A stretch of 6,769 nucleotides of DNA. Origin: Terriglobia bacterium. Lineage in GTDB: Bacteria; Acidobacteriota; Terriglobia; UBA7540. The notes below the pieces were generated by a model. The model saw only the letters and a list, made by a program, of their open reading frames with translations, was not told the DNA's origin and made no database searches. Made by a program: the position numbers and the translations under genes. Position 1 is the stretch's first letter; every line of letters begins with the position of its first letter. Below, in pieces: positions 1-6,426 of the stretch. Location of the stretch: contig JASHSC010000260.1 of assembly GCA_030036915.1 (NCBI GenBank), forward strand, positions 1-6,769, in the 5' to 3' direction.

Positions 1-638
1 TCAAACGCATTCGCGACCAATTGAACTCCGCGCGCCTGTGGATTGGCATTGCCGGCCAAGTGGAAGCCTTGCAGGTCCTGAGTGCAGAGGCACGATGCGG
101 CGCCCATCATGGTGCGCGGAGTTGACGACGCAAAGGCCACGGCGCGGAACGGCGAAGCATCGGGCTCGGGCGCGCCTTGCAGAAAGCGATTCAGCCAGCC
201 GTCGGGAGTGGATTTGATTCCGGGTGTTGCCGATTCCATGTAATCCTGCGCATCGAAGTGCGAACGCGTGCTGTCCGGCGAGCCGGCGGCGTGAATGATG
301 GCCAACTGGCGGGAGTCAAACAATGGTTTGAGTGAAGAGAGGCTGGGATGCAGGCCGAAAAATCCGTCGAGATCAATTGCGCTCGGGCCGCTCTCACTTT
401 TCTTGGACGGCTCGGGAATGGCGATGGTGGGGCGCATGGAGTGATACTCTTTTTCGCCGAAGGGAATAACGATGTTCAACCCATCCGCCGCTCCGCGCTG
501 AAAAATCGCCACCAGGATTTTGCGCCGCCCCGGAGTTTCGAGGGCGTAAGCTGCCCGCCGCAGGAAGCTGGGCACGAGTCCGGCGCCAAAAAGGCTGAGG
601 CCGGAGGTCTTCAGGAAATAGCGCCGTGAAATGCTCAT
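1..638 (-). CDS. DUF1501 family protein with Tat signal, C-terminal part cut off
   Basis: The reading frame is open from the ATG at 638 down to the left edge, giving 212 residues with no stop, so the C-terminus lies outside the window. Residues 4-10 read SRRYFLK, a textbook twin-arginine export motif. A hydrophobic stretch (about 12-26) and an AYA cleavage-like site at 30-32 follow, so the protein is probably exported folded across the inner membrane. The mature start has FQRGAADGLN (47-56), and HAAGSPDSTRSHFDA lies at 116-130; both are typical of DUF1501. Family members are usually about 400-450 residues, so roughly half is visible. The family is widespread, often paired with DUF1800, and related by fold to the alkaline phosphatase/sulfatase group (from memory). 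Its reaction is unknown. The start is supported by GAGG (complement of 644-647), 5 nt upstream. An overlapping frame from an ATG at 642 lacks these features. It lies downstream of the DUF1800 gene on the same strand, probably cotranscribed. Confidence 0.93.
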   Translation of the reverse strand, partial: MSISRRYFLKTSGLSLFGAGLVPSFLRRAAYALETPGRRKILVAIFQRGAADGLNIVIPFGEKEYHSMRPTIAIPEPSKKSESGPSAIDLDGFFGLHPSLSSLKPLFDSRQLAIIHAAGSPDSTRSHFDAQDYMESATPGIKSTPDGWLNRFLQGAPEPDASPFRAVAFASSTPRTMMGAASCLCTQDLQGFHLAGNANPQARGVQLVANAF

Positions 639-677
639 GCATGCCTCGCTTCCAAAGCGCCGGGCGTCAGGATTCAG

Positions 678-752
678 GCGCCAGGTGCCAGCAAAACCCA
701 GCCACTACCACTTGGGATTATTGTCTGACACCTGACACGTCAAGCCTGACGT
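678..752 (-). repeat. Two adjacent stem-loops between the DUF1800 and DUF1501 genes
   Basis: In the leftward transcript the gap between the two genes can fold twice. The arms at 725-738 and 678-691 pair over 14 positions without interruption, counting three G-U wobbles, around a 33-nt loop. Read on the plus strand the same arms would have A-C mismatches, so the structure fits the minus-strand RNA better. A second, short hairpin has perfect 6-bp arms at 737-742 and 747-752 with a 4-nt loop, only 8 nt after the DUF1800 stop; it shares two bases with the larger stem, so the two may compete. No T-run follows either, which argues against a classical terminator. The arms are built from repeated TCAGG/CACCTG words, suggesting a dispersed intergenic repeat. 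A role in mRNA stability or in setting the ratio of the two proteins is inference. Confidence 0.55.
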
Positions 753-759
753 TTTCGAT

Positions 760-2388
760 CTACCGCCGCTGGAATTCCGGCGAGCCCAGCAGCAGGGCCG
801 CCACCAGCGATGTCTTCGGGAATGCGCCCGGCTTGCCTTCTCCGGCGTTCCCGATTTCCTCCAAACTCTTCACCACTGCCGCCTTGGTGTCTGCGGAGAC
901 TTCACCGCCCAGGGTACGCTGCGCAAGATTGTCCCAAATGGCCTGGGGATCATCCGAAGGCGTCAAAGCTTGCAGGTCAAGCTGCGTTCCGCGAATGCGA
1001 TTGGCGGCGAGGGCCATGGAAAAATTCATTCTCGCCAGCAATGTTCCGGAATTGATCCAACTACTGGCGCGGTCGGGATAGCCCGTGGGGGCTTGATACT
1101 GAAAGAGCGGCTGTCCCATCCGCATGATCATGCCCATCAGCGGCGCGTCGGCGTCGGATTCCGCGTCGAGTGCCCGGAACGAACTGGCAACCAGCTCAAA
1201 GGGCGATTTCACTTTCGCCCGAAACGCTGTGGGAAAATTGAATTCGGGCGAAGTCAAAATCGTCTTGAGGATTGAGGGAATGTCGCCCTGTGATTCGGTG
1301 AAAGTGCGCGCCGTGCGGTTAACCACGGAGGCCGGTGGATCCTCAGAAATGAAGTAGCGGCAAAGTTTCAAGGAAATGAAACGTGCGGTGGAGGGGTGCG
1401 CGGAAAGAATCTGAAGCACCTCAATGCCGTCATTGATGCCGTCCCCCTGGCCGCCAATCCGGTGGCCCAGCACCACTTTTTCGCCAAAATCGTGCATGCG
1501 GGGCCGGAAGACGAAACCGCCGCCCTGCTGGGGATGATCGATGGTCCAACCCGTGAAGCAGCGCGCCACTTCGCGAACGTCCTGCTGGGTGTATCCGCCA
1601 TCTACGCCCAGCGTGTGCAACTCCATCAGTTCGCGCCCGTAATTTTCGTTCAGCCCGCGGCGCTCCGCGTTCGGTTTTGCGGCCACGGGGGCGAATCCAA
1701 ACGGAGTGCGCCGCATCGCAAAACCTGCATTGTTATCGGCATTCGGCCCCACACTCAGCCAATTGTCAAGGTAGAAGAGCATGGCGGGGCTTTGCGCAGT
1801 GGCGGAGAGTAGTTGCGAGAAATTCCCCAGCGCGTTGGGGCGAATCGTATCCTGCTCGAAGGAGGTCAGCAGCCACTTGTCCACGCCCTTTTCCGCGTAG
1901 ATGTTGAAGTGGTTCATCCAGAAATGAACCATGACTTCCTGAAGCTGCCGCTTGCTATAGGCGGCGCGCCAGAACTGCTCGCGGCCGAGTTCCATAGTCA
2001 CCCGGCGGGGGCCATCGCCTTCCATGAGCTGCTTCGTCTCCGGCGGCATCAATTTTCCGCTGCTTTCCATTTCGGGAGTCATGGCGGGGGCAGGCGCCGG
2101 GCTTTGTTTGGCTGGCTGGATGTTCCCATGTTTCTGGCCCTGCTTCTGGACCTGCTTGGGAGCGGGGAAATCTTCCATCAGCTCGGCTGGATTCATGGTG
2201 AGAGTGGGAAGAGTCGCAATGCGCTTGTCCACTTCGGAATCATCGATCTTGTCGGGGTGGAGTTGCTCGTCCAGATATCGGGCGATTCCCATTTGCCTGG
2301 CTTTTTCCACATCCTGGGGCCGCGGGCCGAAAGTAGTCCGGCTGAGAAAATGCCAGGTAGCAAGGTCGGGATTAAGCGTGGAGTCCAT
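760..2388 (-). CDS. DUF1800 domain-containing protein
   Basis: A 542-residue protein whose whole length matches the DUF1800 pattern. Near the N-terminus is ATWHFLSRTTFGPRPQDV (10-27), the usual family opening. Central signatures are GRELMELHTLGVDGGYT (251-267) and VREVARCFTGWTI (271-283), then RPRMHDFGEKVVLG (295-308). Later come HPSTARFISLKLCRYFI (331-347), KSPFELVASSFRAL (394-407), a QAPTGYPDRASSW segment (432-444) and the terminal LLLGSPEFQRR (532-542). Residues about 75-122 form a Pro/Gln/Met-rich, probably unstructured insertion. The biochemical function of the family is not established. No signal peptide or twin-arginine motif is visible, although its usual partner DUF1501, encoded 121 bp downstream, has a Tat signal. 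The ATG at 2388 has GAGGG (complement of 2398-2402) 9 nt upstream, and the domain begins within 10 residues of it, so a longer N-terminus is unlikely. It is the first gene of the leftward unit. Confidence 0.93.
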   Translation of the reverse strand: MDSTLNPDLATWHFLSRTTFGPRPQDVEKARQMGIARYLDEQLHPDKIDDSEVDKRIATLPTLTMNPAELMEDFPAPKQVQKQGQKHGNIQPAKQSPAPAPAMTPEMESSGKLMPPETKQLMEGDGPRRVTMELGREQFWRAAYSKRQLQEVMVHFWMNHFNIYAEKGVDKWLLTSFEQDTIRPNALGNFSQLLSATAQSPAMLFYLDNWLSVGPNADNNAGFAMRRTPFGFAPVAAKPNAERRGLNENYGRELMELHTLGVDGGYTQQDVREVARCFTGWTIDHPQQGGGFVFRPRMHDFGEKVVLGHRIGGQGDGINDGIEVLQILSAHPSTARFISLKLCRYFISEDPPASVVNRTARTFTESQGDIPSILKTILTSPEFNFPTAFRAKVKSPFELVASSFRALDAESDADAPLMGMIMRMGQPLFQYQAPTGYPDRASSWINSGTLLARMNFSMALAANRIRGTQLDLQALTPSDDPQAIWDNLAQRTLGGEVSADTKAAVVKSLEEIGNAGEGKPGAFPKTSLVAALLLGSPEFQRR

Positions 2389-2591
2389 TTCCGGGAACCC
2401 TCGTCTTATGGAAACCCATTTTAACCCGAAAAGTTGCGAGGGGGGCGCACTACCAGGAAGCTCACCCGCTGACGGAAAAAATTGCGACGAGGGCTAGATT
2501 TTGATACAACCTTCTTAACCCGGCATGCCTCACACAAGGGGCGTAATAGGTTTAGAGTCAGGTCTTGGGAGCTTCTTCTTTGCGGTTGCTA

Positions 2592-2620
2592 TTGCACACC
2601 TCAGGCATTTCGTGTAAAAT
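2592..2620 (+). promoter_or_regulatory. Candidate sigma-70-type promoter for the small membrane protein gene
   Basis: TTGCAC at 2592-2597 and TAAAAT at 2615-2620 are separated by exactly 17 nt. The -10 hexamer matches the consensus at 5 of 6 positions, while the -35 matches only the initial TTG. Transcription would begin near 2627. That lies downstream of a TTG (2565) that could otherwise lengthen the next gene, and so favours the ATG at 2667. The same transcript could also cover the sigma factor gene. Confidence 0.4.
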
Positions 2621-2666
2621 CCCCGCAGGTGAAGTCTCGGGCCCATTGACATTTGGTGCAAACAGA

Positions 2667-3026
2667 ATGATGAGAAGTGCTCAAGGTGCAGGCCTCCGGT
2701 GCCGGTCTATCGCGACTGCCATGGGTAGCACTGTCTTGTCTGCAGTGGCACTTTTGGTCTTCACCGTTGGCGTCCTTTCCACTGAAGGACGCATACTGAG
2801 CCCCCGGCAAAATACTTCTCCCTGGCACACTTCTAAAAGCAGTCGCATGGCTGAGGTTCGCGGCGTTGACCTTGCTCCGGTTCAAGTGGATGAGGCTCGA
2901 CGCTCCGTTCCGGTTGTTAAGATCCGACCCATCGCCCGTTTTGTCTCGACTCCCTTCGAACGTCCTCTTACAGATCTTGTGGGGGGCCCCCAAGCACACG
3001 GTTTAAGAGCGCCGCCTCTCGTTTAA
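2667..3026 (+). CDS. Small hypothetical protein with one membrane segment
   Basis: A 119-residue product that I do not recognise. The N-terminus is short and basic (arginines at 3, 11 and 13). A hydrophobic stretch at about residues 15-38 (core VLSAVALLVFTVGVL) could be a signal anchor or an uncleaved signal peptide. The remaining roughly 80 residues are Arg/Pro/Val-rich, with no cysteine pair, catalytic motif or repeat. If the segment is a signal anchor, this tail lies outside the cytoplasm. The start is chosen as the first of two adjacent ATGs (2667, 2670), because GGTG lies 8 nt upstream and the candidate promoter would start RNA near 2627. The frame stays open back to a TTG at 2565, and an internal ATG at 2721 just before the hydrophobic stretch is also possible. 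It lies upstream of the ECF sigma factor on the same strand. A link such as sigma-factor control is possible but unproven, since it lacks the zinc-binding His-Cys pattern of common anti-sigma factors. An opposing frame over 2601-2999 looks like a shadow. Confidence 0.55.
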   Translation: MMRSAQGAGLRCRSIATAMGSTVLSAVALLVFTVGVLSTEGRILSPRQNTSPWHTSKSSRMAEVRGVDLAPVQVDEARRSVPVVKIRPIARFVSTPFERPLTDLVGGPQAHGLRAPPLV

Positions 3027-3259
3027 TCCTAATTTACCCGAAGTGTCGGCTTCTCCTGGTGAAGACGCTCGGCACATGAATCAATTCCCATCTCTTGATG
3101 ATCCGCGGGTGGGGCAGATGCGCTGCCGGCCCAGCGGGGTGCAGGTGACGAACATGGGGCTGCCGCCATGGGCTCAAAAATCGCGGCCGCGGGTGGGCGG
3201 GGTTTTCTCCGCTGCCACTCCAGCCTTGTGCGCGTCGCAACTTTAGGCGTCAAGGAAAT

Positions 3260-3265
3260 GGAGGG
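3260..3265 (+). promoter_or_regulatory. Ribosome binding site that decides the sigma factor start
   Basis: GGAGGG lies 7 nt before a GTG at 3273, an ideal Shine-Dalgarno spacing. The ATG at 3258 in the same frame overlaps this site and has only AAGGA one base upstream, which is too close. The ATG at 3168 has no Shine-Dalgarno. The GTG at 3273 is therefore preferred. Confidence 0.6.
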
Positions 3266-3272
3266 TAATACT

Positions 3273-4091
3273 GTGGGCGCAATACTGGAAGTTCCGATCA
3301 TTACGGAGGGTGGAGCGGTTGAGAATTTGAACCCTCCAGACTCTGTCAACGCGTCCTCTGGCGTAGATTTATTTGCGGGAATTGCTGACGAGACAGAGGC
3401 TTTCTATACAGAGGAAGGTTTGGCGGATGGTCAGGTTCCGCCGTCGTCCGCAAATTTTCATCCGGCCGCTTTCGACTCCGGGTCGGCCGTTGACCCGGCG
3501 CAAGCGCAGGAAGTCGCAACATCGTCGAAGTGCCGGACGGATACCCAGCAGGAGCCGCCTTCGCCCGGCGAAGCGCTGTTGCAGGAGTTCAATCCTCTTT
3601 ACCGAAAGTATGAGCGCCGCGTGTACCGGCAATGCTACCGCATGCTGGGAAATCAGGAAGACGCGGAGGATATGACCCAGGAAGTATTTCTTCAACTTTT
3701 CCGAAAGGCCCATACCTTTCGCGGGGAGTCGAACTTTTCCACCTGGCTTTATCGCCTGACGGTGAACATGGTGCTGATGCAACTTCGCCGGCGCCGCCGT
3801 TGGCGTGAAGCGGTAACCCCCCTTGAAATGGCGCCGGGATCGGACGAGGCCTCGAGCGATGTTCTGACCGTGGCCAGCACTCGGCCCGCGCAGGCCACAA
3901 ACATGCTCGACAGGATTGGTCTCGACAACGCCATCGCCCAGTTGTCCTCAGGCTATCGGGAAATTTTCCTTTTGCACGACCTCGAGGGCTACCGGCACGA
4001 TGAGATCAGCAAAATGCTGGGTATCAGCGAAGGCACGTCGAAATCGCAATTGCACAAGGCGCGCAATCGGATGCGGGCATTAATGGGATAG
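3273..4091 (+). CDS. ECF-type (sigma-70 family) RNA polymerase sigma factor
   Basis: From the GTG start the product has 272 residues. Sigma region 2 spans about 106-177: it begins FNPLYRKYERRVYRQCYR, continues with NQEDAEDMTQEVFLQLF (127-143) for core polymerase and -10 binding, then FSTWLYRLTVN (155-165) and an Arg-rich end (172-176). Region 4 spans about 217-272, with LSSGYREIFLLHDLEGY and the helix-turn-helix HDEISKMLGISEGTSKSQLHKAR that contacts the -35 element. Region 3 is absent, as in ECF sigma factors. A member of this group is usually about 170-200 residues, so the first 100 or so are extra: acidic, Ser/Pro/Ala-rich and probably disordered. No anti-sigma gene follows; the next gene is nuoC, 349 bp on. 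The upstream neighbour is the small membrane protein. The family call is firm, but the specific regulon cannot be read from the sequence. The start could also be the ATG at 3258 or 3168. Confidence 0.93.
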   Translation: MGAILEVPIITEGGAVENLNPPDSVNASSGVDLFAGIADETEAFYTEEGLADGQVPPSSANFHPAAFDSGSAVDPAQAQEVATSSKCRTDTQQEPPSPGEALLQEFNPLYRKYERRVYRQCYRMLGNQEDAEDMTQEVFLQLFRKAHTFRGESNFSTWLYRLTVNMVLMQLRRRRRWREAVTPLEMAPGSDEASSDVLTVASTRPAQATNMLDRIGLDNAIAQLSSGYREIFLLHDLEGYRHDEISKMLGISEGTSKSQLHKARNRMRALMG

Positions 4092-4360
4092 GCAAGCAAG
4101 CGCAGGCAAGGATTTCTTGGGTCTTCCACGCTTGCGTCTGCGAGATTCCAGGGGAAAGGCTGTTCGGAAACCACCTTCTCGCTTCGCAGGGTCCCGCCTC
4201 CTCCATGAAGAGGGGGGGCCTGCGGAGGCTCTTCGCAATCAATTGGATCCCATTCCTAAAGCCAAAGGCCATGAATTTCACGCACTTGGCCGTGTGCCAG
4301 TATTTATTGGGATGCGATTTCTCAAGCGGCGCGAATACCCATTTCCCGCACCAACCATTA
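4092..4360. other. Non-coding gap between the sigma factor and nuoC, with inverted repeats
   Basis: No convincing gene lies here: open frames such as 4117-4401 have no Shine-Dalgarno or recognisable motif. Just after the sigma stop, GCAAGCG (4096-4102) is mirrored by CGCTTGC (4129-4135), a 7-bp stem with a 26-nt loop. Further on, GCCTCC (4196-4201) pairs with GGAGGC (4224-4229) around a loop containing seven Gs. Neither stem is followed by a T-run, so intrinsic termination is weakly supported at best. The gap may hold the 3' end of the sigma transcript and upstream control sites for the nuo operon. Confidence 0.5.
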
Positions 4361-4389
4361 TTGACACAGTCATTTGCGTGTGGGAGAAT
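4361..4389 (+). promoter_or_regulatory. Candidate sigma-70-type promoter of the nuo operon
   Basis: A perfect TTGACA (4361-4366) is followed after exactly 17 nt by GAGAAT (4384-4389), which matches the -10 consensus at 4 of 6 positions. Transcription would start near 4396, leaving a leader of about 45 nt before the nuoC ATG. The position directly ahead of the first nuo gene, after a long non-coding gap, supports an independent promoter. Confidence 0.6.
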
Positions 4390-4440
4390 GCAACGCTTTA
4401 AGGCGGGACAGAGGGACTCACAGGGACCACCTGAAGTCGA

Positions 4441-5238
4441 ATGGTCGACGAAAAAAAAGAGCTGCCCAAGGGGGCCGAAGGGGCTGAACCGCAGAAGCCT
4501 GCGGTGGAGGGTGGCGGGGCAAGCATGCCTGCGAAGCCCGCCGCGACCGCGTCTTCACAGCCGCCCGCTCCGGCGGCGCCCAGTGTGCCGGTTGCATCGG
4601 AAAATCCTCCTGTGGCAGCAGCGCCACCTAAACCTGCGTCGGCAGAACCTAAGCCCGCGGCGGCTGGGCCCCCGGCCAAACCTGCCGCAGCCGCACCTCC
4701 AAAACCCGCTGCTCCCAAAGCTTCCATCAAACCCGATCCTTGGACAAGCCCGCTGCTCGATGAGCTCAACAAGCGATTCCCGGGCACCATCACAGAGCCC
4801 GTCATTTTTCGCAACATGCCTTCGTTGAATGTCGCGAAAGACCAGTTGGTGGCCGTGTGCCAGTTCCTCAAAAGTCCCGAGGGCGGCGCATTCGCGATGC
4901 TCACCGACGAAACTGCGGCGGACTATCCCAAGCGCGAGAAACGCTTCGACATCATTTATCATTTGTATTCCTTTCAGGGGAACAATCGCCTGAGGCTGCG
5001 CGTTCAGGCAGGCGCCCATGAGAGAATTCCCACGGTCACGGGTGTCTGGCCCGGCGCCAATTGGCTGGAACGCGAAATCTTCGACATGTTCGGCGTGGAG
5101 TACGATGGCCACCCTGACATGAAGCGTCTTTTGCTTCCTGAGGAGTGGGTGGGTTACCCGCTGCGCAAGGATTACGACATTTTGAAGCAGGACGAGGCTT
5201 GGGTGAAAGCCAACCTGGGAATCGAAAGCGGACAGTAA
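4441..5238 (+). CDS. nuoC: NADH-quinone oxidoreductase subunit C (30-kDa subunit)
   Basis: The product belongs to the peripheral arm of complex I, where NuoC packs against NuoD and NuoB near the quinone site on the cytoplasmic side of the membrane. The C-terminal half carries the 30-kDa signature: EREIFDMFGVEYDGHPD at 210-226, then MKRLLLPEEW and GYPLRKDYD. The conserved domain begins near W101, with LLDELNKRF. Residues 1-100 are unusual: after a charged start, roughly residues 29-95 are almost only Ala, Pro, Lys and Ser, with repeated PPKPA-type units, and are likely disordered. The total is 265 residues; subunits without such an extension are usually about 150-210. An in-frame TGA at 4432 makes the ATG at 4441 the first possible start; its ribosome site is weak (AGGGA 14 nt upstream). 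An in-frame ATG at 4525 would remove only part of the extension. nuoD follows after 3 nt, so the two are surely cotranscribed. nuoB, which often precedes nuoC, is not present upstream. Confidence 0.96.
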   Translation: MVDEKKELPKGAEGAEPQKPAVEGGGASMPAKPAATASSQPPAPAAPSVPVASENPPVAAAPPKPASAEPKPAAAGPPAKPAAAAPPKPAAPKASIKPDPWTSPLLDELNKRFPGTITEPVIFRNMPSLNVAKDQLVAVCQFLKSPEGGAFAMLTDETAADYPKREKRFDIIYHLYSFQGNNRLRLRVQAGAHERIPTVTGVWPGANWLEREIFDMFGVEYDGHPDMKRLLLPEEWVGYPLRKDYDILKQDEAWVKANLGIESGQ

Positions 5239-5241
5239 CCG

Positions 5242-6354
5242 ATGCCGGAAACCACATTTCTCGACGCCAACGAGCTGGTCATCAACATGGGGCCGCAGCA
5301 TCCCGCCACGCATGGCGTTCTGCGCGTCAAGCTGAAGCTCGACGGCGAGCGCGTGCTGGGAACGGAATGCATCATCGGCTATCTGCACCGCGGCGTGGAG
5401 AAAATTGCGGAGAATCGCACCTACGCGCAGTTCACGCCCTACGTCGACCGCATGGATTACGTCGCCGCCGTCACCAATGGCATGGGATACGTGGAGGCCG
5501 TGGAAAAACTGCTGGGCGTCGAAATCCCTCCACGCGCGCAATACACGCGCATGATTCTGGCGGAGCTCCAGCGTATCGCCAGCCACCTGCTCTGGCTCGG
5601 AACGCACGCCCTCGATATCGGCGCCATGACGCCCGTGTTCTACACTTTCCGCGAGCGCGAGGAAGTGCTGAAAATTTTCGAAGAATACTGCGGCGCGCGC
5701 CTCACTACTCACGCCTTCCGCATCGGCGGGCTGCAATACGATCTATACGACGGATTCGAGCGCGACGTTACAAAATTCTGCGATTACTTCCTGCCCAAGG
5801 TGGACGAGTACGAACAACTGCTCACCAAGAATCGCATCTGGATCAATCGCACGCGCAAGATCGGGGTCATCACGGCTGAGCAGGCGATTGCCCTCAGCGT
5901 CACCGGCCCCGTGTTGCGGGGTTCAGGAGTGAAATGGGACATTCGCAAAGCGCAGCCCTACGAAGCTTACGACAAAGTTGAATTCGACGTTCCAGTGGGC
6001 GAGCATGGCGATACCTACGACCGGTATGTGGTGCGCATGGCGGAAATGCGCCAATCGGTCCGCATCATTCGCCAGTGCGTGGAGCGCATCGCTCCCGGGC
6101 CGATTTTCGGAAAAGTGGGCAAGGTCCTGAAGCCTCCGGCGGGCGAAGTTTACCATTCCATCGAAGCGCCCAAGGGCGAACTCGGCTATTACGTCGTCAG
6201 CGATGGCACGGTGAATCCTTATCGCGTGCGCGTGCGCCCACCGTCGCTCATCAATCTCCAGGCGCTCGACGTTATGTCCCGCGATGCCCTTGTTGCCGAC
6301 GTCGTGGCGATTATCGGAACGCTGGATATTGTGCTGGGTGAGGTGGACAGATAA
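5242..6354 (+). CDS. nuoD: NADH-quinone oxidoreductase subunit D (49-kDa subunit)
   Basis: This peripheral-arm subunit forms, with NuoB, the ubiquinone- or menaquinone-reducing pocket of complex I. The 370 residues fit a standalone NuoD, not the NuoCD fusion of enterobacteria. The N-terminal signature GPQHPATHGVLRV is at 17-29, LHRGVEKIAENRTY at 48-61 and ELQRIASHLLWLGTHALDIGA at 108-128. The quinone-pocket residues known from mitochondrial and Thermus enzymes appear conserved: H24 (second His of QHPATH), Y73 (in DRMDY) and D125. Their mutual spacing equals that of bovine H59, Y108 and D160. Later come RIGGLQYDLYDGF, VTGPVLRGSGVKWDIRK, the quinone-site loop of YHSIEAPKGELGYYVVSDG and the conserved end VLGEVDR. 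All look intact. The ATG lies 3 nt after the nuoC stop, with only a weak ribosome site, suggesting translational coupling. nuoH, not nuoE, comes next after a 72-bp gap. Confidence 0.98.
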   Translation: MPETTFLDANELVINMGPQHPATHGVLRVKLKLDGERVLGTECIIGYLHRGVEKIAENRTYAQFTPYVDRMDYVAAVTNGMGYVEAVEKLLGVEIPPRAQYTRMILAELQRIASHLLWLGTHALDIGAMTPVFYTFREREEVLKIFEEYCGARLTTHAFRIGGLQYDLYDGFERDVTKFCDYFLPKVDEYEQLLTKNRIWINRTRKIGVITAEQAIALSVTGPVLRGSGVKWDIRKAQPYEAYDKVEFDVPVGEHGDTYDRYVVRMAEMRQSVRIIRQCVERIAPGPIFGKVGKVLKPPAGEVYHSIEAPKGELGYYVVSDGTVNPYRVRVRPPSLINLQALDVMSRDALVADVVAIIGTLDIVLGEVDR

Positions 6355-6362
6355 GGACTGTA

Positions 6363-6413
6363 AAATCCGAAATTCGAAACTCGAGCGAGTTTCGATTTTC
6401 GAATTTGGTTTTT
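6363..6413 (+). repeat. Long AT-rich palindrome with trailing T-run between nuoD and nuoH
   Basis: Arms at 6363-6383 and 6386-6406 are complementary at 19 of 21 positions, with a perfect inner 9-bp block (CGAAACTCG against CGAGTTTCG). The mismatches are T-T and C-A. In RNA the loop would open to GAGC. The stem is followed by GG and five Ts (6409-6413), so it resembles an intrinsic terminator or attenuator, although the stem base is AT-rich and the next gene belongs to the same pathway. The element consists of repeated TTCGAA-like words and stands out from the GC-rich coding sequence on both sides, which suits a dispersed palindromic repeat. It starts 8 nt after the nuoD stop and ends 13 nt before the nuoH ATG. 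Confidence 0.7.
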
Positions 6414-6426
6414 CGTGGTTGATACC

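Noticed and set aside
1813..2424. A 203-codon plus-strand frame opposite the DUF1800 gene.
   Set aside because: It mirrors a gene whose whole length matches its family, has no recognisable motif and no supported start.
2501..2506. TTGATA, considered as a -35 box of another rightward promoter.
   Set aside because: No -10-like hexamer lies 16-18 nt downstream.
2601..2999. A 132-codon minus-strand frame opposite the small membrane protein gene.
   Set aside because: The plus-strand frame has a promoter-like element, a clean hydrophobic helix and is collinear with the sigma gene. The minus frame is Cys/His/Ser-rich with no structure, though this is the least certain of the shadow calls.
3197..3212. 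A short GC-rich hairpin (GCGGGG, loop TTTT, CTCCGC), considered as a terminator ahead of the sigma gene.
   Set aside because: The stem is only 6 bp and has no T-run after it. It is too common in GC-rich DNA to support a call.
3043..3246. A 67-codon open frame (or 56 codons from the ATG at 3076) between the small membrane protein gene and the sigma gene.
   Set aside because: The start is not backed by a clear Shine-Dalgarno, the composition is Pro/Arg/Gly-rich as expected from random GC-rich DNA, and no motif is visible. It most likely lies in the sigma gene leader.
4117..4401. A 94-codon plus-strand frame in the gap before nuoC, considered as an anti-sigma factor or small protein.
   Set aside because: It has no Shine-Dalgarno, no membrane segment and no cysteine/histidine zinc motif. 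It also runs through the nuo promoter region.
4555..5736. A 393-codon minus-strand frame opposite nuoC and nuoD.
   Set aside because: It is antisense to two strongly conserved complex I genes, and its His/Arg-rich translation fits no family. It is an artefact of GC-rich codon usage.
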